The position numbers and the translations under genes are program-made. The notes beneath the pieces were generated by a model that saw only the letters and a list, made by a program, of their open reading frames with translations, was not told where the DNA came from and ran no database searches. A DNA stretch of 64,000 nucleotides from Balanoglossus misakiensis (lineage: Eukaryota > Hemichordata): the NCBI GenBank assembly GCA_040954595.2, contig CM082597.2, positions 1,736,001-1,800,000 of the forward strand, read 5' to 3'. Of this stretch, positions 24,331 through 34,824 are shown one piece after another. The number at the start of each line of letters is the position of its first letter. The stretch's first letter is position 1.

Positions 24331-26013
24331 TTATGCCCGTTTTAGTAGCTTTCCATTTTTCCACATTACGTCTTCGTCCTTCCCGAGGAGTTTAATCAGA
24401 CTCTGAAAGTTCTCTATTGCAAGTCGCGACTCTTTGGTAGTGTAAGCCTCGATCATCACATCGCCGTACTCTGGGTGCCGTCTTAACCCTTTCTTGGCGT
24501 TCATGACCTTTGACCTCTCGCTACCGTCTTCCAGGAGCACAGCGAAAACGGGCGGCGATCCGGTTTCCTTACGAGTCCTTGTTTGCATGCTGTCAACTTT
24601 GACGTCGATCTGGAGACCTTCCCGGAAAAGCTTGTCGATGGAAACTGAGATGTCCTCGTCCGCCCTCTCAGAAAAGTTCTTTATGACGATACCACGTTCG
24701 GTGGCTGCGCTCTCAAACGTTACATCACTGTGCAATTGATGCAATGTCGCTTCCATAGAGCTTATTTTGTTCTTCAGTTCAGATAATTCCGCTGTGATGT
24801 TTTCATGGAACTCGTCTAAGTTTTGCTTGACCCCGTCCATTACCTTGCTATGGAAAGTGTTGTAATCCAACGACGAAATTGATGCCTGGTGAGATTTCGA
24901 AAAATATTGCATTTCACTAAATGGAAGTTCGTTACATACATAAATACACACATAAATATGACTTCAGGCGACGTATTGTCTGGCGTCGCAATTTGATGAA
25001 TTTACTTACACTTTGGCTCTGCCGTACCGAACTCCAATCACTGGTTCGGTGAAACAAGTCGAGTGCATCCACAAGAGGGGTGTGATTCTTCGAAGACAAG
25101 AGGGACTTCCCTTTGAAGGACAAAACACAGAACGTTTGGTCACGTGCTTTATAATACAGATTTTCTGAAAAATATTAGTCCTCGAACCCTTTCAATTCCT
25201 TGCTGCATTAAAGTATGAGGAGTCTTTTTGAAAATACAGAGGAAAATTGGGTGTACATAGTTACATTTTTATTTAAAAAAAATCACCACTTCACTTTTTC
25301 TCCATTTAGTTAACATAGAGACTGGCAGTCATTTTGAAATTTCAAATTGGACACAATTTGGCGCACGAGAAAAGACAAGAAACCGGGAAATAATAAAGTA
25401 ACAGTAAATTGTAAACTACTAACCTTTGTAGATGTATATCTTGATCATTATCAACGATAACAATATACATGTCACAAAACAGCCGAGTAAGATATTTTTC
25501 TTGAAACCCATGCTTGGCCTTGAAACATTATTTATGAAAAACTGAAAACAAAACAACAAGAGTACACGGTTCACTCAATTTTACCTTAAAGTGTGGGTGT
25601 CGTCAAGTCTACGGCTGCGTGACCCACACCGACACATTTGCTGACAAGGCAAAGTAGATACAAAGTGTATACTGCTACAGTGTCCATCTTTTATATAATG
25701 CGGTTGTTACTTTTTATTACAATGTATATCATGGCAAACAATGCGTTGTTACTTTTTATCACATTTCCAGTTTACTTTGAAAAAACACGTATTGGTTGAT
25801 AGAGTCTCTCTTAATAGTACACCCTCTCTTGAATTATATTCGTGTGTTTATAAATATTGTTTGTTTTTCTAATACTAAGAGCACTCACCTCTTCTGTCAA
25901 GGTTATTGAAGGGGTCTTCTCTAAAGTCCCCATTTCAATTTCCGTGCGCCGCCCAACCTCGAGTTCTTCGGAGGCAAAATATGGTTCATCATGACCAATG
26001 ATATTACGCGCTC
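24331..26013 (-). CDS. Predicted single-pass membrane protein with LINE ORF1-like C-terminal half; 5' end missing
   Basis: Four exons join in frame with GT/AG borders: 25889-26013 (41 codons; enters with two bases of a codon), 25424-25541, 25010-25110 and 24331-24885 (stop TAA at 24331-24333), about 298 residues. Order: an acidic N-terminal segment; a hydrophobic helix following MGFKKN and ending near IKIYIYK, encoded by 25424-25541; a short linker; a coiled coil with many Glu, Leu and Lys (about 24750-24850); then a segment reading RGIVIKNFSE ... LFREGL ... AVLLEDG ... VMNAKKGLR ... VMIEAYTTKESR. This succession resembles the coiled coil, RRM and C-terminal domain of LINE-1-type ORF1 RNA-binding proteins. 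There is no reverse transcriptase nearby. Two short basic residues precede the helix, so the N-terminus is probably cytoplasmic and the RNA-binding-like part extracytoplasmic, which is odd. The first exon, which must end in phase 1, was not found. Function unknown. Confidence 0.65.
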
Positions 26014-26598
26014 CTAAAGGTTGAAATAATATAAGAGAAATATGTGAACTGTGATTTTATTTTTCATAATTAGTACATGGAAATGCTAGCCTGCTTTAGA
26101 ATTGTAGGGTGACCCCTGAACTGAGGGTCAAAGGTCGAATCTTCAAAACACCAGATGCTGTGCTGTGATCTTTTATACTTAACGAGATGTTATACTTTCC
26201 TGATGACAACAGCTGTCATATTGCGATGAAATGTAATTTGAAATTGTATACCACATTTGAGTTTCAAACACAAAAAACATCCCTTTGTGTATAACAAGTG
26301 GCACATGGCAACAAGCAACACTGTACCAGAGTGTAGCCCTAGTAACGAAAAAGAGAGAGGGGGAGGAGGGGATTGGCTAACCAGACAAACAGACAGGAAA
26401 ATTAGATCTGAGAGGGGACAAAATAATATGAAGGTATAAGTAGAATCATCAGAGACCCAGTTTATATCTTTATGTAGAATAAAATCACGAATGAACATGA
26501 TATAAATTCGCACCTGTGCTGTCAAATTGCGATTGACAAAACTTTCCTTCCATCTACTCAGAGTATTGGGTGGGGATATTGTACGCAGGCAAAAGTAT

Positions 26599-26632
26599 TC
26601 CAAGCACAAATAACGCGTTATTTGTGCTTGGA
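26599..26632. repeat. 34-bp perfect palindrome
   Basis: The 17-base half from TCCAAGCACAAATAACG is followed immediately by its exact reverse complement, with no spacer. The centre is ACGCGT. The match stops abruptly on both sides. Confidence 0.95.
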
Positions 26633-26955
26633 TTTCATAACATGTGTGTCTGAAAATCCTGACCTGAAAACAGCTGATGTATTCTGACATGCGCAGCAGA
26701 GACATGAAACAATGCTACGTGTTTATTTTTAGCGTCGTTGCAGTCCGAATCCCCGAAAGAGCTCGAAAATCATAGGCTGTGTGCCTGTCTGTTTTTCTTC
26801 GTATGTTTTCCTATTTGTCTACAAATATAAGAACTCGTTTGAATAACTGACATATTGAACAAACATTATTGAAATAATATCTGAGGAGGATAGAAGCAAC
26901 AGCGTGTTGTCACACTGAGTGTATTACATTTTCTAAAAAAATCTATTCCTCTCTC

Positions 26956-26991
26956 GGTTTGTCGAATTTCTGCGGGGAATTTCGACAAACC
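26956..26991. repeat. Near-perfect 36-bp inverted repeat
   Basis: The arms GGTTTGTCGAA and TTCGACAAACC are exact reverse complements, and the intervening bases (TTTC, TGCGGG, GAAT) add partial pairing. It could form a stem-loop or mark a small mobile-element remnant. Confidence 0.8.
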
Positions 26992-28670
26992 AGCTACCTT
27001 GTGGTGTATGATTGCACAGGAAGGTACCATATGGACTCCATATTTATTTTATATGCGAACCGAACATACACCCAGTGAAACAAATTGTGATTTTGAGTGA
27101 TAAATATAGAGCAAACACGCACCTTCACGTTTCCATGGTGATCACGAATACTTAATTACTCTTGTATAACCTTAAAACTTGACCAGTAAGGAAGGATTCC
27201 GAATTCTTAGAAAGCTCCCGTCGAAACTGTATAAAACACGCGTCCGTTCTAAAGATTGGTTTTGTATTCTATACGTGTTGAACCAACGGCAACAGCTGTC
27301 CGGGGACTAACACTGGTATTATAAGACTTGGCAACATGTTGTAAGAGTATCATAGAAAAACCAATAAAATGAAATTTGAATAAACTGGCCAATATTGAAA
27401 CCTGTTTTAATCACTGAAGTTTATTATAGATAAACGATATTGTCCACACATATTGATTACTATTTAAAGCCATTTTTATAATCTAAACGGAAATAACATA
27501 TATGAATATTAATTTCACTCATATCCTGTATAATATTCCAGAGCCAACAACAATCAGTACGACTTGACCAGTTTAAGCGAATCGCGATAAAATTTGCGTG
27601 TCACCTACGCCATCTTTTGACAGACAGACTGACGGATGGATAGACATACAGAAAACGAACACAATTCCACGAAAACCAATTTGGCCATTGGAGGGCGCTA
27701 CTCGCGATGTATGCTACAACCCACAATCAGGTTTATAAGATAAAATTTTCAAATTACAAAACAGGTATTACAGAGTACCAAGATAAAAATATACAACAAT
27801 TTCCCTCAAAAAAGTTTCTATTAAAACTGGCTCCTTACAATGTAATCTGAGATCCCTTTGACCCCCTCCCCCAGTCAAAGAAATTATAGACACCCTGCAT
27901 AAAAATAATAGCTCCACTTTGTAGGCACGTACAAATTTCTCCCATCAAAATATAACTAGTATTGACCTTTCATAATTTTTCAGTGTTTGATAAACCCTGA
28001 GACGGTTTGTAAATGACTCTGTTGCAACCAACGATGAATACAAATCTTAGCCAAATACCGTTTTCATATAGTATGCGCCTCGAAAATCAAAGTCTCACAT
28101 TTTCCCTCATATTTTGCTCTGTTAAACTTAAGTTTGCACCACGTGAACATATTCTAAATAATCGTACAAACTTTCGAATTTTTCCCTTCTGTTTCGCGGG
28201 CATCGCTTAAATAGTTCCCCGTTGGTAGAATCTCGCAGAAGTTCCTGACTTTGACCTCTTTCGGAGATTTCAAATTCGGTACGCTATTGGGGGCGCTGTT
28301 GATGGCGACTGTTTTTGTTCCGTTGCCATATTTGGTTACACAGTTCCCGGATGTACCGTTCGTCGAACCCGAATGGCTCGGTGTTCCATCTGGCGTAGAC
28401 TGGACTTCTATACACCCATCGCTGACATAACCATTGGGGGAATCCCGGTTAGGCGGGGCAGGACTTTTGAGAATGATATCACTTCCTATGATAAGAACAG
28501 ACAGGCTGTATGTGAATATTTTTTGCTCAAAAGCATTGGGATATACCCTACGTTAATATAGACCCATGTTAACGTTTCCTTCGTATGAAAAGTCAACCAA
28601 TATTGATGGACTTTAAGTGCAAAGTGGGCCATACGAGCGGTATATATGCGTACACCTATTAATGAGAGTA

Positions 28671-28929
28671 CTACCCACCCGGGGGAAGGGGAAAGAACTG
28701 TCTAGAAAACACATCAGACTTACGAGTTGACGCTGTGCTTCCCCACAGAGATGAATTTCGCCGCTGCGTTCGAATTCCTGATTTAATCCATTGTTTCCAT
28801 TCTGGTCCCAGTATGTCTTCATCGCCAAGCAAGTTCTCCTTGCAGAAGTACGTGCACAGTTTGCCCTTGCCTTTGACATTGATCTCCCCCCTGGGTTCGA
28901 ATGTTAGCGTCCGGCATTCGCTTACGGCC
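28671..28929 (-). other. GUCY1B2: Last cyclase exon with a possible alternative donor
   Basis: The exon completes the cyclase fold ([15 protein letters not shown]) and then runs about 50 further residues to TAG at 28671-28673. Within the tail, ACTCGTAAGTC is a good 5' splice site, so an alternative transcript could skip the tail and continue downstream. No C-terminal prenylation box such as that of rat beta-2 is visible in the read-through form. Confidence 0.55.
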
Positions 28930-30411
28930 CTACGAAAATAAAAGTATAGGTATTCGCGTCACAGTCCACAGCAGCAGCATTTGCAATTGGCGGTAATTGC
29001 TTCATTTTGTATTCGCAACCGGGCGCTATAATGCTATATGCGCCTATCAAAAATTGGCATAAGCACATGTCTCCATAATTACTTGAAAATAGCTTAAAAC
29101 TACCATTGGCAACACGCATTTTCAATGTGACCTACTACCTCCAGCCAGAGAGGTATCACTCCGCGTGCAACACAACGGAACCGCTTTACTTATCGCACTA
29201 CTTTAGGCCAGTCATCGTGGCAGCTGTAGCTACATCCGGTTGCATGTCTGCCGTTTTCATATGTAGCACATATAAAATAATTTTCTTTATCTAACAGACC
29301 ACAGACAGAGAACCAAAGTGTAACCAGATTTATACATTTTGGATACACATTGATTCACAATGTTGGCCAACGTCACTCACACAATAGGACTAAGTTAATT
29401 TTGCTACTGTCCTTAGCAATTGCTGACGTCTATGTTTACTAGATGAACAAACTGTATGCGGCGTGTACAGTTCGTACGTGTGCAACATATGACAACGGCA
29501 ACGTGAGGACATGCGGCCAGCTGTATTGAACACGTGCTCAATACAGACACACGCGGATATTTACACGTGCCACAATCAGTGACATTTAAAAGGTTCAGTG
29601 ATTCGTGTTTTTCTCCGATCGGAACAAACGTTAGACACAAACAACAAGTGCTGAGCTAATGATGCCTACTATATTTGGAAGACACCGTGACGGGGAAAAC
29701 CTCTGGGGTATGCATTGATTTTCAAAGCCGATTATTTTACAAGAGTGCTTAATGACACCGCTTTCACAGGTCTTTTCCATATACATCAATTTAGCCAAGT
29801 ACTAGCGGCGGAACCAGGCAAATTTGGAAACCATCGTTTTATCCTCTAATTGACTGAAAGAAAGTCGTACATACTCGCGACAAATTATGGGTAATTTTTT
29901 TTCTCTGGTTTGGTTTGGTTTTTGACTTATACAGGCAGCCAGGTAGGAAGGCACCCACCCTTTAATGTTATATAGAAGTAGAAATACTCACTCAAATGTT
30001 TTCCAGCTGATGTGAACTTTTCCCGCCATTCCATGACTCTCCATTCTGGAAGCTGTGTTCACCGTGTCACCGAAGAGACAATATCGTGGCATTTTCTTTC
30101 CAACGACGCCTGCAACGACGGGGCCACTGTGAATTCCGACTCGAATCTGCAAGGCAGAACACAACGATTTTATATTTGATGTTAAAGCATCATGAAGCAG
30201 TTATATAGAATTATTTTTGAGAAAAGGAATTAGAGAAAAATGTGAAAAATCGAACACACCTGAATGGGTTCATTATTATTAGGTGACTTCACTTCTTGTA
30301 CCGCTTTAATAATACCGATGCCAAAAAGTATCACGTGTTCTGCATGAGAGCTCGTCGGCGTTGGCAGACCTCCAACTACCATGTAAGCATCGCCGATGGT
30401 TTCAACCTGTA

Positions 30412-30442
<31 letters not shown>

Positions 30443-33400
30443 TTCACATACGCATGGCTTGGTTGATAGCAAAATATTTAGATGTCACCGCAAATGGCGG
30501 CCTGTAATCTCTTTAATAGTCACCTACTCACCTTGTACACATCATGGACGTTTGTCAGTCTATCGAATCGCACGTACATCTCGTTCAGTAACCTTACTAT
30601 TTGTATCGGTTTACACTCGGCGCAGATGTCCGTGAATTTGACTATGTCAGCAAAAAGAACCGTCACGGCATCGAATTCGCCTGAAAATGATGAATGGTAA
30701 CAGAAAAGGTAGCAATATAAGTCGAAGGAGTACAATTTCATTTCATTTTCGTGCTATCGTGCTGTTGAGTGCATCATGAAACATTACGACGCACTATCAC
30801 AAAATTAACAACATTTCAAGTTAATTGACACAAATTCATGATCAATTGCATCGGACACGTGAGTTTCGCGGAAAAATAAAGATAGTTGTTAACACCCCGC
30901 CGGGAAACACCTGGTCTTATTGAAAACAGGAAATTGCACGTTTTCAAGTGTTTTTCACTTCGGGCACATGGGACTATTCGGTTGATGCTGAATGAAGTTG
31001 CAAAACATCTTATCATACAGGCCAGCAAACGTCTTGTGTGACGTCTTGTGTGACGAGACAAGTCCTTCTATTCATGTTGTACCAATATTTGTCTGACTGA
31101 CTAATACAAAATGGCTACAAATTTTAGATTTTTGCGGGTGTGACTTGCACATGTCAATTACCAATTTGCATAATTAATGAAAGTTGCAAAACTGCCACAA
31201 TAACACCGACGGTGTATTAAACATAGTTATGGTCTTTAGGGAAATGGGTTGATGTATATACCTGCTTCCACGTGTCTTCCTTCCCTAAGATCATTCGCAA
31301 CCTGCTGTGGGAGCATGGAATATAACAAGGCCTCGGTCTTCAACTTCTCTTCTTGCAAACTATTCATGAGAATCCTCAGCTCCTCTTTCTTATCCTCCAG
31401 CTGATTGGCCAACTCGATCTCGGCAGTCCTTTGTTGGTTCAATAGGATGAGATCTCGCGTGACGTCATGCGGCGCCATATCCGAAAAGTGCATGTTGCGG
31501 TCTTGCAGATCCTTGAGACTGATCAGACGGGGTGACGCCAGGAAAATAATACAACGTGACTGTTTCATCCACACCATCTGACCTAAGTTGTAAACATAGT
31601 CGGAAATTACAGAGTAACAGCAATGAATTTCATAACACGCTAAAATTTCAAACCTGTCCGTCCAACCATGTGGTAAAAATAATAATTTGACCAAATATGA
31701 TATGAAATATTATTTTATCGATCTGGGAAAAGTACATACCTCTGAGCGATAGATTCGGCACGTTCTTATATGCTTCGGCTAATTTTTCTGTCTTTAAGGT
31801 GACCATAAATATCATATTTATAAACTGTTTGATCATGTTCACGTCAATTTTGATCTTTGGATGCTCCATAACAATAAAGTCGTTCAGCTTAGAACCGATT
31901 TCTTTCATTTCGGGACACAGCTTCTGTAGTTTGGCGCCGCTATGTTGGATGATCATATGCTCATCGAAGACCACGTGGTACGGAAAGCATCTGCAGAAAG
32001 TCTCCGGGTCCACCATGATTTTCTCGGGGCATACGAGGTCTTCCTTCTCGTACAGCGGTTGGTTTTGAGTTCTCGCGAGACTGCCATATGAACTGCACGA
32101 GACGACGCTGTTAAAGCTCTGTTGTCGTGCTGGACACAATCCCTGTATATCGGTAGATATGGCGGGAAGATTTTCGAGTCTGTCATCAGTGGTGGTTGTT
32201 TCGGATTGGTCGACAGCATTTTCCTTGTAAATTGAGAAAGAGAGGTAAAGGAAATAAGGACCCAGTATATGAGATTTTCATCACTCACCTAGGTAGCAAA
32301 AACCTATTTAATGCAGGGAGAATCAATAGACTTTGCACAGAAAACTAAATTAGGAAAGTTTCGATAGTAGTACCTGATCCTTAATCTTGACCAGGAATGT
32401 AGAATGCTCCTTCCTGCCTCCCTCAATCTCACATCTCCAATCCACAAGTTCCATCTCCACATTTATGTTAAATATGATTCTAGCCACTGCCTTAACCACC
32501 CCTTGAAGAGGAAAAAGACAAACACTGTTACTTGGAGATCAACAAAATGCCAGGATGCAAAGGTCACAAGAGGGTGCAAAGGTCACAACAGGTTATCAAA
32601 TGAAAGGACATATCCGATTGGCTATCGCGATTTGCTGGCCAGTATAGGAACGTATTGAGTAAAGACGCCCTCTATTGGTTTAAGTCTTACCAACCACAAT
32701 CCCTTTCAGTCCTGGCCTCGTTGAATAGTAATGAAGAGTGATGGTTCCATCATGGCCGTTCTCCACTCGGAACGACGGCACGATCATTTGTGTGTATGTC
32801 GTTGATAGGTATACGCTGTGCAGGAAATCCAGATTTCCGAGGAAATCCGAGATAGATGACCCGAGGGCGCGAAACATGAGGTCAAATCCTGAACGCATGC
32901 ACCAGATGACCCAGTACTCTCCAAAAATTTCCCAGACACTGTCCGTGCTCATTTCTGAATGAAGAAAACAAACAAATAAGAAAACGATGGACAGGTTAAG
33001 TAAAATACGTTATGCATGATGAAATAAGCAGTCTTTAAGTTTGGCATCTGTGTTATAAACACTTATGGTACTCCCAGACACTTACCGAGTAATTCAGCTG
33101 CTGCGTCGACGAGGGCATACGTCACTGAGTCTGGATATCGGTTGTATTTTATGAACTTGTCAACAACATTGGCTTTCATCCTGAAAATCGGATCAATGGT
33201 GACAGAGAATTGATCACAGAGCAAGTTGAAGAAAATCTATCACTGAATGAATCTCAACACAATCATCGGTGTATGACTCACCTGATTTTTTCCCAAAATT
33301 CTTCACCAAACTTCTCCGTGAAGAGCTCCTTCACACATACATTGATAATTCCATACTGCAATAGAACATTCATGCATTATTAATTCATTCATTTATCATC

Positions 33401-34824
33401 GTACAGAAGCAAACAGCCAACATAACAACTATTGTCCAGTACTCATAATTGTAACACGAACATGAATCGCCCAGGCCCTTCGTGCGTCACCAAATTTGCG
33501 TCATTGACTGTCTATATCTTGTTTTCTTGAAATTCGACCGCCACTCAGGTAAGCGATTAACTTAGGCCTGGTAGTTACGACAGTATTGTGTTGCCTGCAA
33601 ATTAGACTTCGATTGATTGAACGGCTTGTATGTGCATTTGTAGGCGATTCTGGAGCAGTGTCGCGTTCACATACGTCGAGAGTTTTTGATTGCGAATTCA
33701 ATCTTGCCTGCAGCCGAGTGAGACTATCAATCATTTTTCATGAAGATTTTAAAAAATGGTCTAAAATTATTTGTATTGTCAATGTTCAACACACGCTTTT
33801 CACGGGGCAGAGACACTAACGACAGTGTCAAATGGACAGGTTTCGAGCATTTTGGAGTGCGTGATTTATTATTTAACAAGCGGATTACAAAATTTTACAA
33901 CTTTTGTGATGATTTATAAGTGAAACTCCGAGTGAATCTGACACTTTAAAGCGGATATAACCGTAATGTGACACTGAAAAAATTGTTGAAATGCTCGATT
34001 ATTAATCATGTTCCAAGTTTTCAGAAAAATCATTTTGTGGGTACTCGCGTCAATGGACCAATAATTTATCCCCGTGGCCATCTGTTCCCAATTGATGTTC
34101 ATTTTCAGGAGCGCCTGAAACTCTGCGATACAGAAAAAAAATCGAAGCATGGGGGTAGGGGTGGCGAGGTGACACAACATTTTGAGCAAGGGATCTTTGG
34201 GCGGTTTCGTTAACTATTAGAAATCGAAACAGAACGCCTCAAGAATCGATACATAATGGTGTACAGTGACAGTAATATTATGCGACTGCTTCAGAAAATC
34301 GAATACTGTGTATCACGGAAAAACACATCTTATATATAGGCCTTTATATAGTATTCCTACACTTTAAATTCGCTCGGATTGAAATAGGTATAGCAATGGT
34401 GTGAAGTAACATCATGCAAATTCAAGCAATAAATCACGGGTTTTCTATGATGGTGTCAGATGAGTGATGAAGTTATGGCATCATCTGGATTAGTTTGTAA
34501 TAAATGTTCATATGTTACCTAGGCGACTGTTTGTGTGTAGTACAACCACATCTTAAGTTATGTTATCATAAATGAAGGACTAAACGCGATCGATTGCAGA
34601 AACGTCTGTAATGTAAACATAGAACGCGAATGACGCTCACTAAATATAGGTGAAGTATTAAGCTTATGAGCAGCTGATGCACCTATAACCACGTCTAAAA
34701 ACAGCAGACTTTGGAACAACAATGCTCTCCGGGTATTAAAGTTAATCTACGTGAACACATCGATCATCGAATAATGCGGGCGAATAGAGAGCGCAAAATT
34801 GATACAAAATGTGAAACTTACCAT
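28671..34824 (-). CDS. GUCY1B2: Soluble guanylate cyclase, beta-2-like subunit
   Basis: Converts GTP to cGMP in the cytosol under control of a heme gas-sensor domain. Eleven coding exons, all phase-consistent (2,079 bases, 692 residues): 34822-34824, 33282-33355, 33086-33180, 32691-32954, 32374-32501, 31740-32223, 31262-31582, 30532-30680, 30260-30406, 29992-30146, 28671-28929. Domains: H-NOX about 1-185, with proximal heme ligand His103 (NLDFLHS) and Y133-x-S135-x-R137 of the heme-propionate motif; HNOBA/PAS-like about 215-400; signalling coiled coil about 400-445; cyclase domain about 457-640. Both metal Asp (D468 in FADIVKFT, D512 in ETIGDAY), the guanine-reading Glu508 and Cys578 (PRYCLFGD), and Asn585/Arg589 are present in one chain. 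The vertebrate beta-1 subunit lacks the first Asp, so this chain could act as a homodimer, as reported for beta-2 and insect atypical cyclases. Start MYGIIN matches the family. Confidence 0.9.
30413..30442. repeat. (TAAA)n microsatellite beside a splice acceptor
   Basis: About seven TAAA units on the plus strand. On the coding strand they read (ATTT)n and lie 6 bases from the acceptor AG at 30407-30408, taking the place of the polypyrimidine tract in front of cyclase exon 30260-30406. Confidence 0.95.
34822..34824 (-). other. GUCY1B2: First coding exon of the cyclase: only the ATG
   Basis: The ATG is followed directly by a strong donor GTAAGT (34816-34821). The next exon starts with TATGGAATT, so splicing gives Met-Tyr-Gly, the conserved N-terminus of the beta family. 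The intron (33356-34821, 1,466 bases) is the longest of this gene and shows nothing else recognisable. Confidence 0.85.

Larger units (their letters stand above)
26014..28670. other. Intergenic region; no supported gene
   Basis: About 2.7 kb between the membrane-protein gene and the cyclase gene. It may contain the unfound first exon of the former and the 3' UTR of the latter; AATAAA on the minus strand occurs at 27420-27425, about 1.2 kb past the cyclase stop. Two hairpin-forming sequences at 26599-26632 and 26956-26991 are listed separately. Short open frames on both strands show no recognisable protein features. Confidence 0.6.

Noticed and set aside
24494-24739. Plus-strand open frame over the ORF1-like exon
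   Set aside because: Antisense shadow of the supported minus-strand coding exon.
24331-25123. Intact autonomous LINE element
   Set aside because: No endonuclease or reverse transcriptase, and the ORF1-like segment is joined by phase-matched introns to unrelated exons.
26190-26705. 171-residue minus-strand open frame as an upstream exon or gene
   Set aside because: Contains the perfect palindrome and low-complexity sequence, shows no domain, and no donor of the needed phase 1 was found to join it to exon 25889-26013.
31023-31060. Duplicated TGACG-containing motif as a CRE regulatory site
   Set aside because: A short direct duplication in a cyclase intron; too little evidence for a regulatory element.
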